64,000 nt of DNA from CAVSIP01 sp963728075 (GTDB taxonomy: Bacteria; Actinomycetota; Actinomycetes; JAFAQI01; DASSKL01), in assembly GCA_963728075.1 (NCBI GenBank), contig CAVSIP010000001.1, forward strand, positions 62,001 to 126,000, written 5' to 3'. Positions 55,298-64,000 of this stretch are shown one piece after another. Each line of letters begins with the position of its first letter. Position 1 is the stretch's first letter. The notes under the pieces were generated by a model, which was given only the letters and a program-made list of their open reading frames with translations, was not told the origin of the DNA and searched no databases. Position numbers and translations under genes: made by a program.

Positions 55298-58138
55298 GTG
55301 CCCAGGCCGCACCTCGGCCGACCGACGGCCACGCGGCTCCTGAGACAAGCAGGAAGAGGAGGCGCCGTCAACGCAATCGGCGTGCTGCCCGCAGACCTGG
55401 CAGGGAACCGGCACCGCATCCTCGCGGTGGCGGCGTTCGCCGGTGGGCTGCTGGCGCTCGTGACGTACGCGTGGTGGCTGTTCCTCGGCGCGAGCAGCGA
55501 CGGCCAGCGCTGGGCTGCCGGCGACATCGCAGTGGTCGCCGCGCCCCTGATCGCCGCGATGGCCGCCCGGGCGGCGGCCCGGCGGGACGAGGAATGGGGC
55601 CAGACCTGGAACTGGCTCGCTCTCGGCTGCCTCACCTGGGCGGTCGGCTCGATGACGTGGGCCGTCAGCGGCTGGGGTGTGGGCACGCTCGGGACGTTTC
55701 CCTCGCTCGGTGACCTGGGGCACCTGGCATACGCGCTGCCGATCGCCGTCGGCCTGTGGCGCCTGCCCCGGTCAGCCGGTGCCGCCTGGTCGACGGCGCG
55801 GTTCCTGCTCGACGGTGCTGTGGTCGCGGTGGGGCTGCTGCTGGCTGCCGGTGTCTGGCTGCTCCACCCGATCCTGGCCACGACCGATGCGGTGAGCCTG
55901 GCCCGCCTCGAGGCGCTGGCCTACCCGGTGCTCGACGTGGCGGTCGTGGCGATCGCGTTCAGCAAGGGCGGCGGGCTGCCGCGGCCCCGTGGCGCCGCGT
56001 GGTCCACCCTGACCGGCGCGTTCATCGTCGTGGGCAGCGCGGACGCCGCGTATCTGGGTCATCTGTTCTCCGGTGACACCCGACCGGGGCACGTGCTGCA
56101 GCTGGCCTGGACGGTCGGGTTCCTGGTGCTGGCTGCCGCGGCGTACCTCGCGATCGTCCCCCTGGCGGCACCGGCGTCCATGCCGGTCACCAGCGTGGCC
56201 CAGCACGTGCTGCCGTACGGCCCCGTGGTCCTGGCACTGTTCGCGGTCGCCACCCAGTTCGGCACGGGCGGTCCCGCGTTCTGGGCCACCTGCGTGCTGG
56301 GAGCGTTCGTCGGGTCCCGGCAAGTCATCGTCGTCATCGAGCAGGCCGCCCTCGCGCATCGACTCGCCCAGGTCGTCGACCGCCGCTCCGCCGAGCTCGT
56401 CAGCCGCGAGCGCTGGTGGCGGGAGCTCGTCAGCAACCTGTCCGACGTCGTCTTCGTCGTCGACGACGAGGGCGGCATCGTGTACTGCAGCGCCTCGGTG
56501 GTCGCGGCCCTCGGGCACCAGCCGGAGGACATCGTGGGCGGCGAGCGGCTGTGGAACCGGCTGCACTCCGACGACTTCGCCACGGTCAACGCGGCCCTCA
56601 CTCCGGTGTTGAAGGGCAGCCGTGCGCAGGGCTTCGCCGAGTCCCGGATCCGCCGCGCCGACGGTGGGTGGGGCTGGTTCGAGATCACCGCCGTGCGCTC
56701 GTCGGCACCGGAGTTGCTCGAGGGCACGGTGCTCACGCTGCACGACGTGTCGGACCGGCGGGAGCTCACCGCGCGGCTGTCCCACCTGGCCTTCCACGAC
56801 GCCCTCACCGGGCTGCCGAACCGGGCGCTGCTCATGCAGCGCGTCGAGGAGAGCCTCGCCCGCCGGCGGGGTCACCCGTTCGCGTTGGTGCTCATCGACC
56901 TCGACGACTTCAAGGTGATCAACGACACGCACGGGCACGAGGCCGGCGACATCGTGCTGGTCGCGATCGGCCGGCGGCTCGCGCGCTCGGTACGCGGCGG
57001 TGACACCGTGTCGCGGCTCGGCGGGGACGAGTTCGCCGTGCTCATCCAGGGCGACCGGGCGCGGGTCGAGCAGACCGTCGAGCGGCTCGCGGAGCGCATC
57101 CGCCAACCGGTGCAGGCGGACGGGCGGCAGTTCGTCGTCAACGCGAGCATCGGGGTGGTGTTCGCCTCGCCGGAGCTGCAGGAGACGCCGCAGTCCCTGC
57201 TGTCGCACGCCGACATCGCGTTGTACGAGGCCAAGGGTCGGGACAAGGGCGGCGTGGTCATCATCGACGGCGTCAACCGCGAGGTGGCCGCGAGGCAGGT
57301 CTACCTGCGTGAGCAGATCGCCCAGCCCAACCTCGAAGAGTTCCATGTCGTCTACCAGCCGATCGTCGACCTCGAGAGCGGCCAGATCCATGGTGTCGAG
57401 GCGCTGCTGCGCTGGCGGCACGCCGAGCTCGGCGACGTCGCGCCGGCCGACTTCATCGGACTGGCCGAGCACGGCGGGTCGATCCGGACACTCGGCTGGT
57501 TCGTGCTGGAGACGGCCTGTGCGCAGCTCGCCGCGTGGACCATCGACCATCCGCACGTGCCGATGACGATGGGCGTGAACGTCTCGACGCTGCAGCTCGA
57601 CGAGCCCGGTTTCGCCGCCCGCGTGGCCGAGCTGGCCGCCCACAACGGCATCCGCCCCGGCCAGCTGGTGCTCGAGCTGACCGAGCAGTCGCTGGCGCGC
57701 GACTTCGACATGGCCGTTGCCGTCGTCACGCAGCTGCGGGCGGCAGGGATCTCCGTCGCCGTCGACGACTTCGGGACCGGGTACGCCTCGCTGCGCTACC
57801 TGCAGCGCTTCGACGCGGACTTCGTCAAGATCGACCGCAGCTTCATCTCGAACCTGGACAGCAGCCCCCACACCAGGCAGATCGTCCGGTCGGTCATCCA
57901 GATGTCCAATGCCCTGGGGCTGCGCTGCATCGCCGAGGGCGTCACGACGACGGGCCAGGTGGACATGCTGCGGGACCTGGCGTGCACCCTCGGCCAGGGC
58001 TACCTGTTCTCCCGGCCCGCGTCGGCAGAGCGGCTCGACGACATCCTCAACCGCGGCGGAACGATGTTCGTGGCCGCGGCCGAGCAGGCGGAGGACGGCG
58101 AGAGCCGGGTGGGCGTGGCCGACGAGGTCGCGAGCTGA
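55298..58138 (+). CDS. membrane PAS-GGDEF-EAL cyclic-di-GMP protein
   Basis: A 946-residue signalling protein (if GTG 55298 is the start; GTG 55382 is possible). About eight membrane helices (residues 40-350) are followed by a PAS domain (VFVVDDEGGIVYCSASVVAA near 387), then GGDEF (RLGGDEFAVLIQG near 574) and EAL (GVEALLRWRHAE near 700; DDFGTGYASLRYLQRFDADF and KIDRSFI). Both catalytic motifs are intact. It is the second full-length GGDEF-EAL protein in the window and differs from the first by having a PAS domain. It lies 112 bases after tRNA-Val. Confidence 0.9.
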   Translation: MPRPHLGRPTATRLLRQAGRGGAVNAIGVLPADLAGNRHRILAVAAFAGGLLALVTYAWWLFLGASSDGQRWAAGDIAVVAAPLIAAMAARAAARRDEEWGQTWNWLALGCLTWAVGSMTWAVSGWGVGTLGTFPSLGDLGHLAYALPIAVGLWRLPRSAGAAWSTARFLLDGAVVAVGLLLAAGVWLLHPILATTDAVSLARLEALAYPVLDVAVVAIAFSKGGGLPRPRGAAWSTLTGAFIVVGSADAAYLGHLFSGDTRPGHVLQLAWTVGFLVLAAAAYLAIVPLAAPASMPVTSVAQHVLPYGPVVLALFAVATQFGTGGPAFWATCVLGAFVGSRQVIVVIEQAALAHRLAQVVDRRSAELVSRERWWRELVSNLSDVVFVVDDEGGIVYCSASVVAALGHQPEDIVGGERLWNRLHSDDFATVNAALTPVLKGSRAQGFAESRIRRADGGWGWFEITAVRSSAPELLEGTVLTLHDVSDRRELTARLSHLAFHDALTGLPNRALLMQRVEESLARRRGHPFALVLIDLDDFKVINDTHGHEAGDIVLVAIGRRLARSVRGGDTVSRLGGDEFAVLIQGDRARVEQTVERLAERIRQPVQADGRQFVVNASIGVVFASPELQETPQSLLSHADIALYEAKGRDKGGVVIIDGVNREVAARQVYLREQIAQPNLEEFHVVYQPIVDLESGQIHGVEALLRWRHAELGDVAPADFIGLAEHGGSIRTLGWFVLETACAQLAAWTIDHPHVPMTMGVNVSTLQLDEPGFAARVAELAAHNGIRPGQLVLELTEQSLARDFDMAVAVVTQLRAAGISVAVDDFGTGYASLRYLQRFDADFVKIDRSFISNLDSSPHTRQIVRSVIQMSNALGLRCIAEGVTTTGQVDMLRDLACTLGQGYLFSRPASAERLDDILNRGGTMFVAAAEQAEDGESRVGVADEVAS

Positions 58139-58143
58139 CCCTG

Positions 58144-58263
58144 GTGGCCCGTCTCCCGGCTGGTGCCTACGAGCAGCTGCCCGGCGTGGACCCGCCCGCG
58201 GTGGCCGCCGCGATCACGTCCTGGGCCAGGAATCCGCGCGTCGCCTTGATAGAGCGGCCGTAG
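58144..58263 (+). CDS. possible short peptide
   Basis: A 39-codon frame from GTG 58144 (VARLPAGAYEQLPGVDPPAV) fills the gap between the GGDEF-EAL gene and the AI-2E gene. There is no strong ribosome site and no family; it may be chance. Confidence 0.2.
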   Translation: MARLPAGAYEQLPGVDPPAVAAAITSWARNPRVALIERP

Positions 58264-58280
58264 TCGGGTATTCGGCGGTA

Positions 58281-59435
58281 ATGCAGGCCGACGCGACACC
58301 GCCGTCCGACCCACCATTGCCCGCACCACGCGTGTGGGCGATGCCGCCGGAGGACGCGCCGATCCGCGTTCCGCCGTTGCTGGCGGGGGCCGCCGCCTGG
58401 TGCTGGCGGATCCTCGTCGTGGCCGCGGCGTTCCTCGCGCTGGTGATGCTCCTGGGCAAGCTCGAGCTGCTCGTGCTGCCGCTGCTCGCCGGTGTCCTGT
58501 TCTCCGCGCTGCTGTACCCGGCGGTCGCCTTGCTGTGCCGGGCCGGCGTACGCCGAGGGTGGGCGACCACGGTCGTCCTCGTGACCGCCTTCCTCATCCT
58601 CGGGATGGTCGCCACGTTCGTCGTGAACTCCGCCAGCAACGAGTACCCGAAGCTGGTCAACCAGGTCTCCGACGTCAGCGACCAGGTCAAGAGCTACCTG
58701 GTGACGCACCTGCACATCAACGAGCGCGACGTCACGAACGTGACCGACAAGCTGGTGACCACGCTGCGCAAGCACCAGTCGCAGATCGCCTCCGGCGTCG
58801 TGCAGGCCGGCCGTACGTTCCTGGAGTGGGTGTCGGCCGCGGTGCTCACGTTCTTCATCACGTTCTTCTTCCTCTTCGACGGCCACACGATCTGGGGCTG
58901 GGTGGTCGACCGCTTCCCCCAGGGGGCGCGGGAGCCGCTGAGCGGGGCCGGGAACCGCGCCTGGCGGGCGCTCACCGGCTACGTGGCCGGCACCTTCCTC
59001 GTGGCCCTGTTCCAGGGCACCGTCATCGGGATCACCCTCGCCCTGCTCGGCGTGCCGCTCGTCGGTCCGCTGGCCGTGCTGACCTTCCTCGGCAGCTTCA
59101 TCCCGATCATCGGCGCGGTGGTCTTCGGAGCCCTGGCCGTGCTGGTCGCCCTGGTGACCTCCGGCTGGGTCGCGGGCCTGGTCGTGGTCGTGGTCCTCAT
59201 CGGGCAGAACCAGGTCGAGGCGCACCTGCTGCAGCCGCTGGTCGTCGGCCGGTACGTCCACCTGCACCCGCTGGCGATCGCCGTGACCCTGGCGGGGGGA
59301 GCGCTGCTGGCCGGTCTGCCGGGGGCCATCTTCGGCGTACCGATCGTCGCTGCCGTCAACGCCGGGGTCGGCTACCTGCGCGGTGACGCGCCGATGGAGC
59401 CGGCGCCGTACGCGCCGGTGGAGCAGGGGGAGTAG
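58281..59435 (+). CDS. AI-2E-family transporter
   Basis: A 384-residue membrane protein with seven to eight helices. The family signs are LLVLPLLAGVLFSALLYPAV, the internal soluble domain (VNSASNEYPKLVNQVSDVSD QVKSYLVTHLH), the GP-rich loop LGVPLVGPLAVLTFLGSFIP, and HLHPLAIAVTLAGGALLAGL PGAIFGVPIVA. Members export AI-2, polyamines or ions; the original AI-2 assignment does not hold for all. ATG 58281 is 18 bases after the previous short frame. Confidence 0.88.
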   Translation: MQADATPPSDPPLPAPRVWAMPPEDAPIRVPPLLAGAAAWCWRILVVAAAFLALVMLLGKLELLVLPLLAGVLFSALLYPAVALLCRAGVRRGWATTVVLVTAFLILGMVATFVVNSASNEYPKLVNQVSDVSDQVKSYLVTHLHINERDVTNVTDKLVTTLRKHQSQIASGVVQAGRTFLEWVSAAVLTFFITFFFLFDGHTIWGWVVDRFPQGAREPLSGAGNRAWRALTGYVAGTFLVALFQGTVIGITLALLGVPLVGPLAVLTFLGSFIPIIGAVVFGALAVLVALVTSGWVAGLVVVVVLIGQNQVEAHLLQPLVVGRYVHLHPLAIAVTLAGGALLAGLPGAIFGVPIVAAVNAGVGYLRGDAPMEPAPYAPVEQGE

Positions 59436-59445
59436 AAACTCCCGC

Positions 59446-61074
59446 ATGCCTGACATGCACTTCGCGACGCTCTGGGAAGCGGTCGCCGACACCGTCCCCG
59501 ACGCTCCGGCACTCGTCCACGGCGACGACCGGCTGACCTGGCGCGAGTTCGACACCGCCGCCGCTCGCGTTGCCGGGCTGCTGGCCGAGCACGGCATCGG
59601 CAAGGACTCCAACGTCGGGCTGTACCTGTTCAACTCCACCGAGTACGCCGTCGCGCAGTTCGCCGCCTACAAGCAGCGCGGTGTCGGCGTGAACGTCAAC
59701 TACCGCTACCTCGACGACGAGCTGGCCTTCCTGCTCGTCGACGCCGAGGCGGAGGCGCTCGTCTACCACTCGTCGCTGTCGGACCGGGTGGCGCGCGTAC
59801 GCGACCGGCTGCCCGGCGTACGCGTCTACCTCGAGGTCGACGACGGCGGTGACCACCTCGACGGCGCGGTGCGCTGGGCGGACGTGCTCGCGTCGTACGA
59901 GCCCGCGCCGCGCATCGAGCGCTCCGGGGACGACCTGTACGTCATCTACACCGGTGGCACGACCGGGATGCCCAAGGGCGTGATGTACCGGCAGGCCGAC
60001 TGGGCCGGCAACTGGCTGACGCTCGCGTCGATGGCCCGCGGTGCCCCCGTCACCTCCATCGAGGACGTGCCCGCGGCCGTGCGCACGGTCCACGAGCAGG
60101 GCGCCGCGCCGCGGTCGCTCGTCGCCTGCCCGCTCATGCACGGCACCGGCCAGTGGCTGGGCTGGTTCCTCCCCATGGCCGTGGGCGGCTGCGTCATCAC
60201 CCTGCCCTCGCGGCACTTCGACCCCGACGAGCTGTGGCGTGTGCTCGCCGACGAGCGGGCCGACACCGTGGTCATCGTCGGGGACGCCTTCGCCCGGCCG
60301 ATGCTGCGCGCACTCGACGACGCTGCCGAGGCGGGCCGGCCGTACGACCTGTCGTCGCTGACGACGGTCATCTCGTCCGGCGTCATGTTCAGCGCCGAGG
60401 TGAAGGAGGGCCTGCTGCGCCACGCCGACCTCACGCTGCTCGATGCGATGGGCTCGTCGGAGAGCTCGATCGGCACCCAGATCACCACCCGGGAGAACGT
60501 CGGGCAGACCGCGCAGTTCAGCCTCGGTCCGAACTCCAAGGTGTTCACCGAGGACGACCAGGAGGTGCAGCCCGGCTCGGGGGAGATCGGCATGCTCGCC
60601 TCGCCGGCGGTGACCCTCGGCTACCGCAACGACCCGGAGAAGACCGCGCGGACGATCCGGGAGGTGAACGGGGTCCGCTACGTCTTCCCCGGCGACTTCG
60701 CGACCGTCGAGGCCGACGGGACGATCCGGCTGCTCGGGCGCGGCTCGCAGTGCATCAACACCGGCGGGGAGAAGGTCTTCCCGGAGGAGGTGGAGGAGGC
60801 CGTCAAGAAGCACCCCGACGTCGAGGACTGCCTGGTCGTCGGCGTACCGGACGAGCGGTTCGGCGAGCGCATCGTCGCCGTGGCGTCCCTGCGTGCGGGT
60901 GCGGCGACGACGGACGCGGATGTCGCCGCCTTCCTCAAGGGCGTGCTGGCCGGCTACAAGCTGCCGCGGCGGATCGTCCTCGTCGACACGGTGCAGCGCG
61001 CCCCGAACGGCAAGGCCGACTACCCCTGGGCGAAGGGGCAGGCCCTCGCGGCCGAGGACATCCCGGCCCGCTGA
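59446..61074 (+). CDS. acyl-CoA synthetase (AMP-forming)
   Basis: A 542-residue ANL-superfamily enzyme. The P-loop is YVIYTGGTTGMPKGV, followed by the A5-like DAMGSSESS, A7 'FPGDFATVEADGTIRLLGRG', the hinge and the C-terminal catalytic lysine in RAPNGKADYPWAKG. It activates a carboxylic acid to its CoA thioester; chain length cannot be told. ATG 59446. It begins 11 bases after the AI-2E gene and is followed by an NAD-binding gene, so these may be one transcript. Confidence 0.88.
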   Translation: MPDMHFATLWEAVADTVPDAPALVHGDDRLTWREFDTAAARVAGLLAEHGIGKDSNVGLYLFNSTEYAVAQFAAYKQRGVGVNVNYRYLDDELAFLLVDAEAEALVYHSSLSDRVARVRDRLPGVRVYLEVDDGGDHLDGAVRWADVLASYEPAPRIERSGDDLYVIYTGGTTGMPKGVMYRQADWAGNWLTLASMARGAPVTSIEDVPAAVRTVHEQGAAPRSLVACPLMHGTGQWLGWFLPMAVGGCVITLPSRHFDPDELWRVLADERADTVVIVGDAFARPMLRALDDAAEAGRPYDLSSLTTVISSGVMFSAEVKEGLLRHADLTLLDAMGSSESSIGTQITTRENVGQTAQFSLGPNSKVFTEDDQEVQPGSGEIGMLASPAVTLGYRNDPEKTARTIREVNGVRYVFPGDFATVEADGTIRLLGRGSQCINTGGEKVFPEEVEEAVKKHPDVEDCLVVGVPDERFGERIVAVASLRAGAATTDADVAAFLKGVLAGYKLPRRIVLVDTVQRAPNGKADYPWAKGQALAAEDIPAR

Positions 61075-61095
61075 CCGGCGTGAGAGGCAGGAGCC

Positions 61096-61857
61096 ATGCG
61101 GATCGCGGTCGCCGGGGGCACCGGCGTGGTCGGGCGGTACGTCGTGGCCGCCGCCCATGGGGCCGGCCACGACGTGGTCGTGCTCAGCCGCCGGCGCGGT
61201 GTGGACGTACGGGACGAGCTGCGGCTGCGTACGGCGCTGGCCGGTACGGACGTGGTCATCGACGCGCTGAACATCGCCACCATCCAGCGCGGGCCCGCCG
61301 AGGCATTCTTCACCGAGACCTCGGGCTGCCTGCAGCGCGCCGCCGCGGCCGCAGGCGTCTCGCACCTGGTGACGCTGTCCATCCTCGGCATCGACCGCGT
61401 CCCGGGCCACGGCTACTACGCGGCCAAGCTGGCCCAGGAGCAGGTCGTCGGGGCGGGCCCCGTCCCGGTGACGATCCTGCGGGCCGCGCAGTTCCACGAG
61501 TTCCCGGCGCAGATGCTCGCCGCCGGTCGCAAGGGTCCGGTGGCGGCGGTGCCGCGGATGCTGTCGCAGCCGGTGGCCGCCCGTACGGTGGGCGAGCACC
61601 TCGTGCGCGCAGCCGCGGAGCGGCCCGGTGGCACCGTGGAGCTGGCCGGTCCCGAGGTCCACGAGATCCCCGTGCTCGCGCGGCGTCTGCTGGCCGCCCG
61701 CGGCGTGCGCGCCAGGGTGGTGGCCGTGCCGATTCCCGGCGCCTCCGGGCGCGCCATCCGGGACGGTGCCCTGCTGGCGACCGACCGGACGACGCTCGAC
61801 GGGCCGGCGTACGACGCGTGGCTGTCGACCGACGACGCGAGCACCGTTCCGCTGTAG
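61096..61857 (+). CDS. NAD(P)-binding NmrA-like protein
   Basis: A 253-residue Rossmann protein. RIAVAGGTGVVGRYVVAAAH is the nucleotide-binding start; VLSRRRGVDVRDE suggests NADP. The SDR Tyr-x3-Lys is HGYYAAKLAQE; ILRAAQFHEFPAQMLAAGRK follows. It resembles atypical SDRs (NAD-dependent epimerase or NmrA type). ATG 61096 has AGGAG upstream. Substrate unknown. Confidence 0.82.
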   Translation: MRIAVAGGTGVVGRYVVAAAHGAGHDVVVLSRRRGVDVRDELRLRTALAGTDVVIDALNIATIQRGPAEAFFTETSGCLQRAAAAAGVSHLVTLSILGIDRVPGHGYYAAKLAQEQVVGAGPVPVTILRAAQFHEFPAQMLAAGRKGPVAAVPRMLSQPVAARTVGEHLVRAAAERPGGTVELAGPEVHEIPVLARRLLAARGVRARVVAVPIPGASGRAIRDGALLATDRTTLDGPAYDAWLSTDDASTVPL

Positions 61858-61865
61858 CGGCGCTC

Positions 61866-63338
61866 CTACGCCGGCTGTACGGACACCGCGGGCCAGCGGT
61901 CGGCCCACGGCTGGGCCTGCTCCAGCTGCGCGGCGACCTGGACGAGCAGGTCCTCACGGCCGTACGCCGCGACCAGCTGGACGCCGACCGGCAGCCCGTC
62001 CTCGGTCCAGTGCAGCGGCAGCGAGATCGCGGGCTGCCCGGACCCGTTGAACCCGGCCGTGTACATCGCGAACGGGGTGGACCGGAACAGCCCGCCGAGC
62101 GGGTTGACGTCGGTCGGTACGAACTCGCCCAGCGGCGGCGGTGGCTCGCCGCACGTCGGCGTGAGCAGCAGGTCGTACCCGGACTCCCACCATCCCGCCA
62201 TGCTGCGGCTCGCCGACTGCAGCCACTCGCGGCTCGTCAGCAGCTGCTCGCCGGTCACCCCGCGGCCGAGCTCGGCGAGAGCGCGGGTCGTCGGCTCGAG
62301 CTCGTCCTCGGTCGGTGCCCGCCCGACGATCCGCGACCAGTACGCGATCGTCCAGGTGAGGCCGGCAGCCCACGTGGTGACGAAGTGCTCGGTGACGCCC
62401 GGGTCGTCGAGGACGTCGGGGTGGCTGTGCTCGACCGTGTGTCCGAGCGACTCCAGCAGCCGCGCCGTGACCTCGACCGCCTCGACGGTCTCGGGGTGGG
62501 GCGGCGGGTTGCCGGCGGTCGGCCCGATCAGCATCCCCACGCGCAGCCGGCCCGGGTCGGCCCCGACCTCCTCGGCGTAGGGGCGGCGCGGCGGGGGCGC
62601 GGCGTACGGATCGCCCGGCCAGGGACCGTGCACGGAGTCGAGTGCGCGGGCGGTGTCGCGAACCGTACGGGTCAGCACGTGCTCGACCACGAGCCCGCTG
62701 AGCAGGTCGCCGTAGTTCGGACCGAGTGACGTACGCCCGCGGGACGGCTTGAGCCCGACCAGCCCGCACAGGCTCGCCGGGATGCGGATGGACCCGCCGC
62801 CGTCGTTGGCGTGCGCGATCGGCACGATGCCGGCGGCGACGGCGGCCGCCGAGCCGCCGCTGGACCCGCCGGTGCCGCGCTCGGTGTTCCACGGGTTGCG
62901 GCTGGCGCCGAACGCGTCGGGCTCGGTGGTGGAGACCAGCCCGAACTCCGGCGTCTTCGACCGGCCGATGACCACCAGGCCGGCCTGCTTGAAGCGGCGG
63001 ACGAGGTAGGAGTCGACGTGGTTGACGTTGCGCGCGTTGCGCAGGAAGGCGGAGCCCTCGTACATGGGGCTGCCGTCGAGCTCGGCCGCGAGGTCCTTCA
63101 GCAGCATGGGGACGCCGCGGAACGGCCCCTGGGGCAGGTCGGCCGAGCGCGCCGCCTCGCGCGCTCGCTCGAACAGCGGCGTCACCAGGACACCGAGCTG
63201 CGGGTCGAGCGCTTCGGCGCGGCGGATCGCGGCGTCCACGAGCTCCGCGGGGCTGACCTCGCCGCTGGCGACGAGCTCGGCCTGGGCGGTCGCGTCGAGC
63301 CGGGCGTACGGGTCGGCCGGCAGGTCCTGGGTCGTCAT
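61866..63338 (-). CDS. amidase (AS family)
   Basis: A 490-residue amidase-signature enzyme. The Ser-Ser-Lys site is present: MLLKDLAAELDGSPMYEGSA (Lys), GGSSGGSAAAVAAGIVPIAH and NDGGGSIRIPASLCGLVGLK (Ser and nucleophile region). C-terminally LPVGVQLVAAYGREDLLVQV is typical. It hydrolyses amides of unknown structure. ATG 63338 has TACTGT six bases upstream on the reverse strand, so it may be leaderless. It is divergent from the Nif3-like gene. Confidence 0.9.
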   Translation of the reverse strand: MTTQDLPADPYARLDATAQAELVASGEVSPAELVDAAIRRAEALDPQLGVLVTPLFERAREAARSADLPQGPFRGVPMLLKDLAAELDGSPMYEGSAFLRNARNVNHVDSYLVRRFKQAGLVVIGRSKTPEFGLVSTTEPDAFGASRNPWNTERGTGGSSGGSAAAVAAGIVPIAHANDGGGSIRIPASLCGLVGLKPSRGRTSLGPNYGDLLSGLVVEHVLTRTVRDTARALDSVHGPWPGDPYAAPPPRRPYAEEVGADPGRLRVGMLIGPTAGNPPPHPETVEAVEVTARLLESLGHTVEHSHPDVLDDPGVTEHFVTTWAAGLTWTIAYWSRIVGRAPTEDELEPTTRALAELGRGVTGEQLLTSREWLQSASRSMAGWWESGYDLLLTPTCGEPPPPLGEFVPTDVNPLGGLFRSTPFAMYTAGFNGSGQPAISLPLHWTEDGLPVGVQLVAAYGREDLLVQVAAQLEQAQPWADRWPAVSVQPA

Positions 63339-63344
63339 GCTCGG

Positions 63345-63354
63345 ACAGTACGCT
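63345..63354. promoter_or_regulatory. overlapping divergent -10 boxes
   Basis: On the reverse strand TACTGT (63350-63345) is six bases from the amidase ATG; on the forward strand TACGCT (63349-63354) is seven bases from the Nif3-like GTG at 63362. The two share two bases. Both genes would be leaderless, and the two polymerases could not bind at once. Confidence 0.5.
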
Positions 63355-63361
63355 CGCCGCC

Positions 63362-64000
63362 GTGACCGGCGTGCCCCTGCTGTCCGACGTCGTCCGTGCG
63401 ATGGAGTCGCTGTACGACCCGTCCTGGGCGCAGGACTGGGACGCGGTGGGCCTGGTCTGCGGCGACCCGGACGCCCCCGTACGGCGGGTGCACTTCGCCG
63501 TCGACCCGGTCGCGCCCGTCGTCGAGGAAGCGGTCGCTGCGGGCGCCGATCTGCTCGTCACCCACCACCCGCTCTACCTGCGGGGAACGAGCAGCGTCGC
63601 GGCCACCACACCGAAGGGGCGGGTGGTGCACCGGCTGGTGTCGTCCGGGGTCGGCCTGCACGTCGCGCACACCAACGCCGACGTCGCGCTACCTGGGGTG
63701 TCCGACGCGCTCGCCGCAGCGGTCGGCGTACGGGACCTGGGCCCGCTGTCGCCGCTGCCGGGTGAGGCGCTGGACAAGCTCGTCACGTTCGTGCCGCGGC
63801 AGGACACCCAGCGGGTGCTGGACGCGCTCGCGCAGGCCGGGGCCGGTGAGATCGGCGACTACCGGCGCTGCGCCTACCTGCTCGACGGCGAGGGGACGTT
63901 CCGGCCCGTGGTCGGGGCGAATCCCGACCATCGGCCAGGTCGGGCAGGTCGAGACCGTCGCCGAGACCCGGCTGGAGATGGTGCTGCCCCGGTCGCGCCG
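63362..64000 (+). pseudogene. Nif3-like dinuclear metal protein, frameshifted and cut by window edge
   Basis: GTG 63362 starts TGVPLLSDVVRAMESLYDPS, then AQDWDAVGLVCGDPDAPVRR, DLLVTHHPLYLRG (metal His pair) and LHVAHTNADVALPGVSDALA. This is the Nif3/YbgI family (GTP cyclohydrolase-type, dinuclear metal). Near 63917-63922 the frame is lost: removing one C from AATCCCGACC restores NPTIGQVGQVETVAETRLEM VLPRSRR, the normal family course. The gene continues past the window end. A sequencing error in the C run is as likely as true decay. Confidence 0.75.

Noticed and set aside
59356..61908. 850-codon open frame on the reverse strand
   Set aside because: It lies opposite the acyl-CoA synthetase and NAD-binding genes, has Arg/Gly/His-rich composition and no motif; it is a GC-driven shadow frame.

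Overview
The window is GC-rich chromosomal DNA from an actinomycete. The signs are frequent GTG starts, 4-bp GTGA/ATGA gene overlaps, TANNNT -10 boxes a few bases before leaderless starts, a mycothiol-ligase-type enzyme, an F420-type LLM oxidoreductase, a homodimeric AceE, and a FasR/fabD/fabH/acpP/fabF fatty-acid cluster near aceE, DUF3052 and an AhpE-like gene as in mycobacteria. I cannot name a genus.

Layout. 1-4.9 kb: a decayed DDE transposase, small hypothetical genes, a six- to eight-helix membrane protein, a DUF2332 remnant and a DUF1801 gene. 4.9-7.5 kb: a 2.6-kb integrative-element remnant bounded by 46-bp direct repeats of the 3' part of a tRNA-Met(CAT) gene. It holds a DUF4160/HTH toxin-antitoxin-like pair under a palindromic operator, a small excisionase-like gene, and fragments of an IS110 transposase, a GNAT acetyltransferase and a tyrosine integrase. 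7.5-13.2 kb: a sortase, a TetR regulator with a lipoprotein gene, and a three-gene operon (alpha/beta hydrolase, GrdB-family protein, DHA2 exporter). The middle gene has an in-frame UGA at a CxxC-type position followed by a hairpin, so it is a probable selenoprotein. 13.2-23.5 kb: a heterodimeric ABC exporter, an LLM oxidoreductase, a GGDEF-EAL protein, a DMT transporter with an NYN nuclease, DUF3145, and an AbiEi/DUF559-like gene between two near-identical palindromes.

23.6-32.1 kb: lutABC plus a haloacid-dehalogenase-like gene, an SDR, an unusual membrane protein carrying seven peptidoglycan-binding-type repeats between two transporter-like halves, a hotdog thioesterase and an MshC-like ligase. 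32.1-36.6 kb: ehuBCDA (ectoine uptake) divergent from a frameshifted M24 ectoine-hydrolase-like gene. 37.1-44.4 kb: a translationally coupled FASII operon, regulator-fabD-fabH-acpP-fabF-fabL-accD. FabD carries a lipoyl-like tail without the modifiable lysine, and the enoyl reductase is of the FabL type. 44.5-55.2 kb: a PHP-domain protein, small hypothetical genes, aceE, ptsI, yjbQ, a spermidine-synthase-like gene, DUF3052, an AhpE-like peroxiredoxin, a zinc-ribbon protein and tRNA-Val. 55.3-64 kb: a PAS-GGDEF-EAL protein, an AI-2E exporter, an acyl-CoA synthetase, an NAD-binding protein, an amidase and a Nif3-like gene with a late frameshift.

Functional themes are lipid synthesis (AceE supplies acetyl-CoA, AccD malonyl-CoA, FabD-L the chain), compatible-solute and lactate catabolism, and redox proteins. 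Several open frames are broken by single-base changes, some in homopolymers, so some breaks may be sequencing errors. All names rest on reading motifs by eye; no database search was run.
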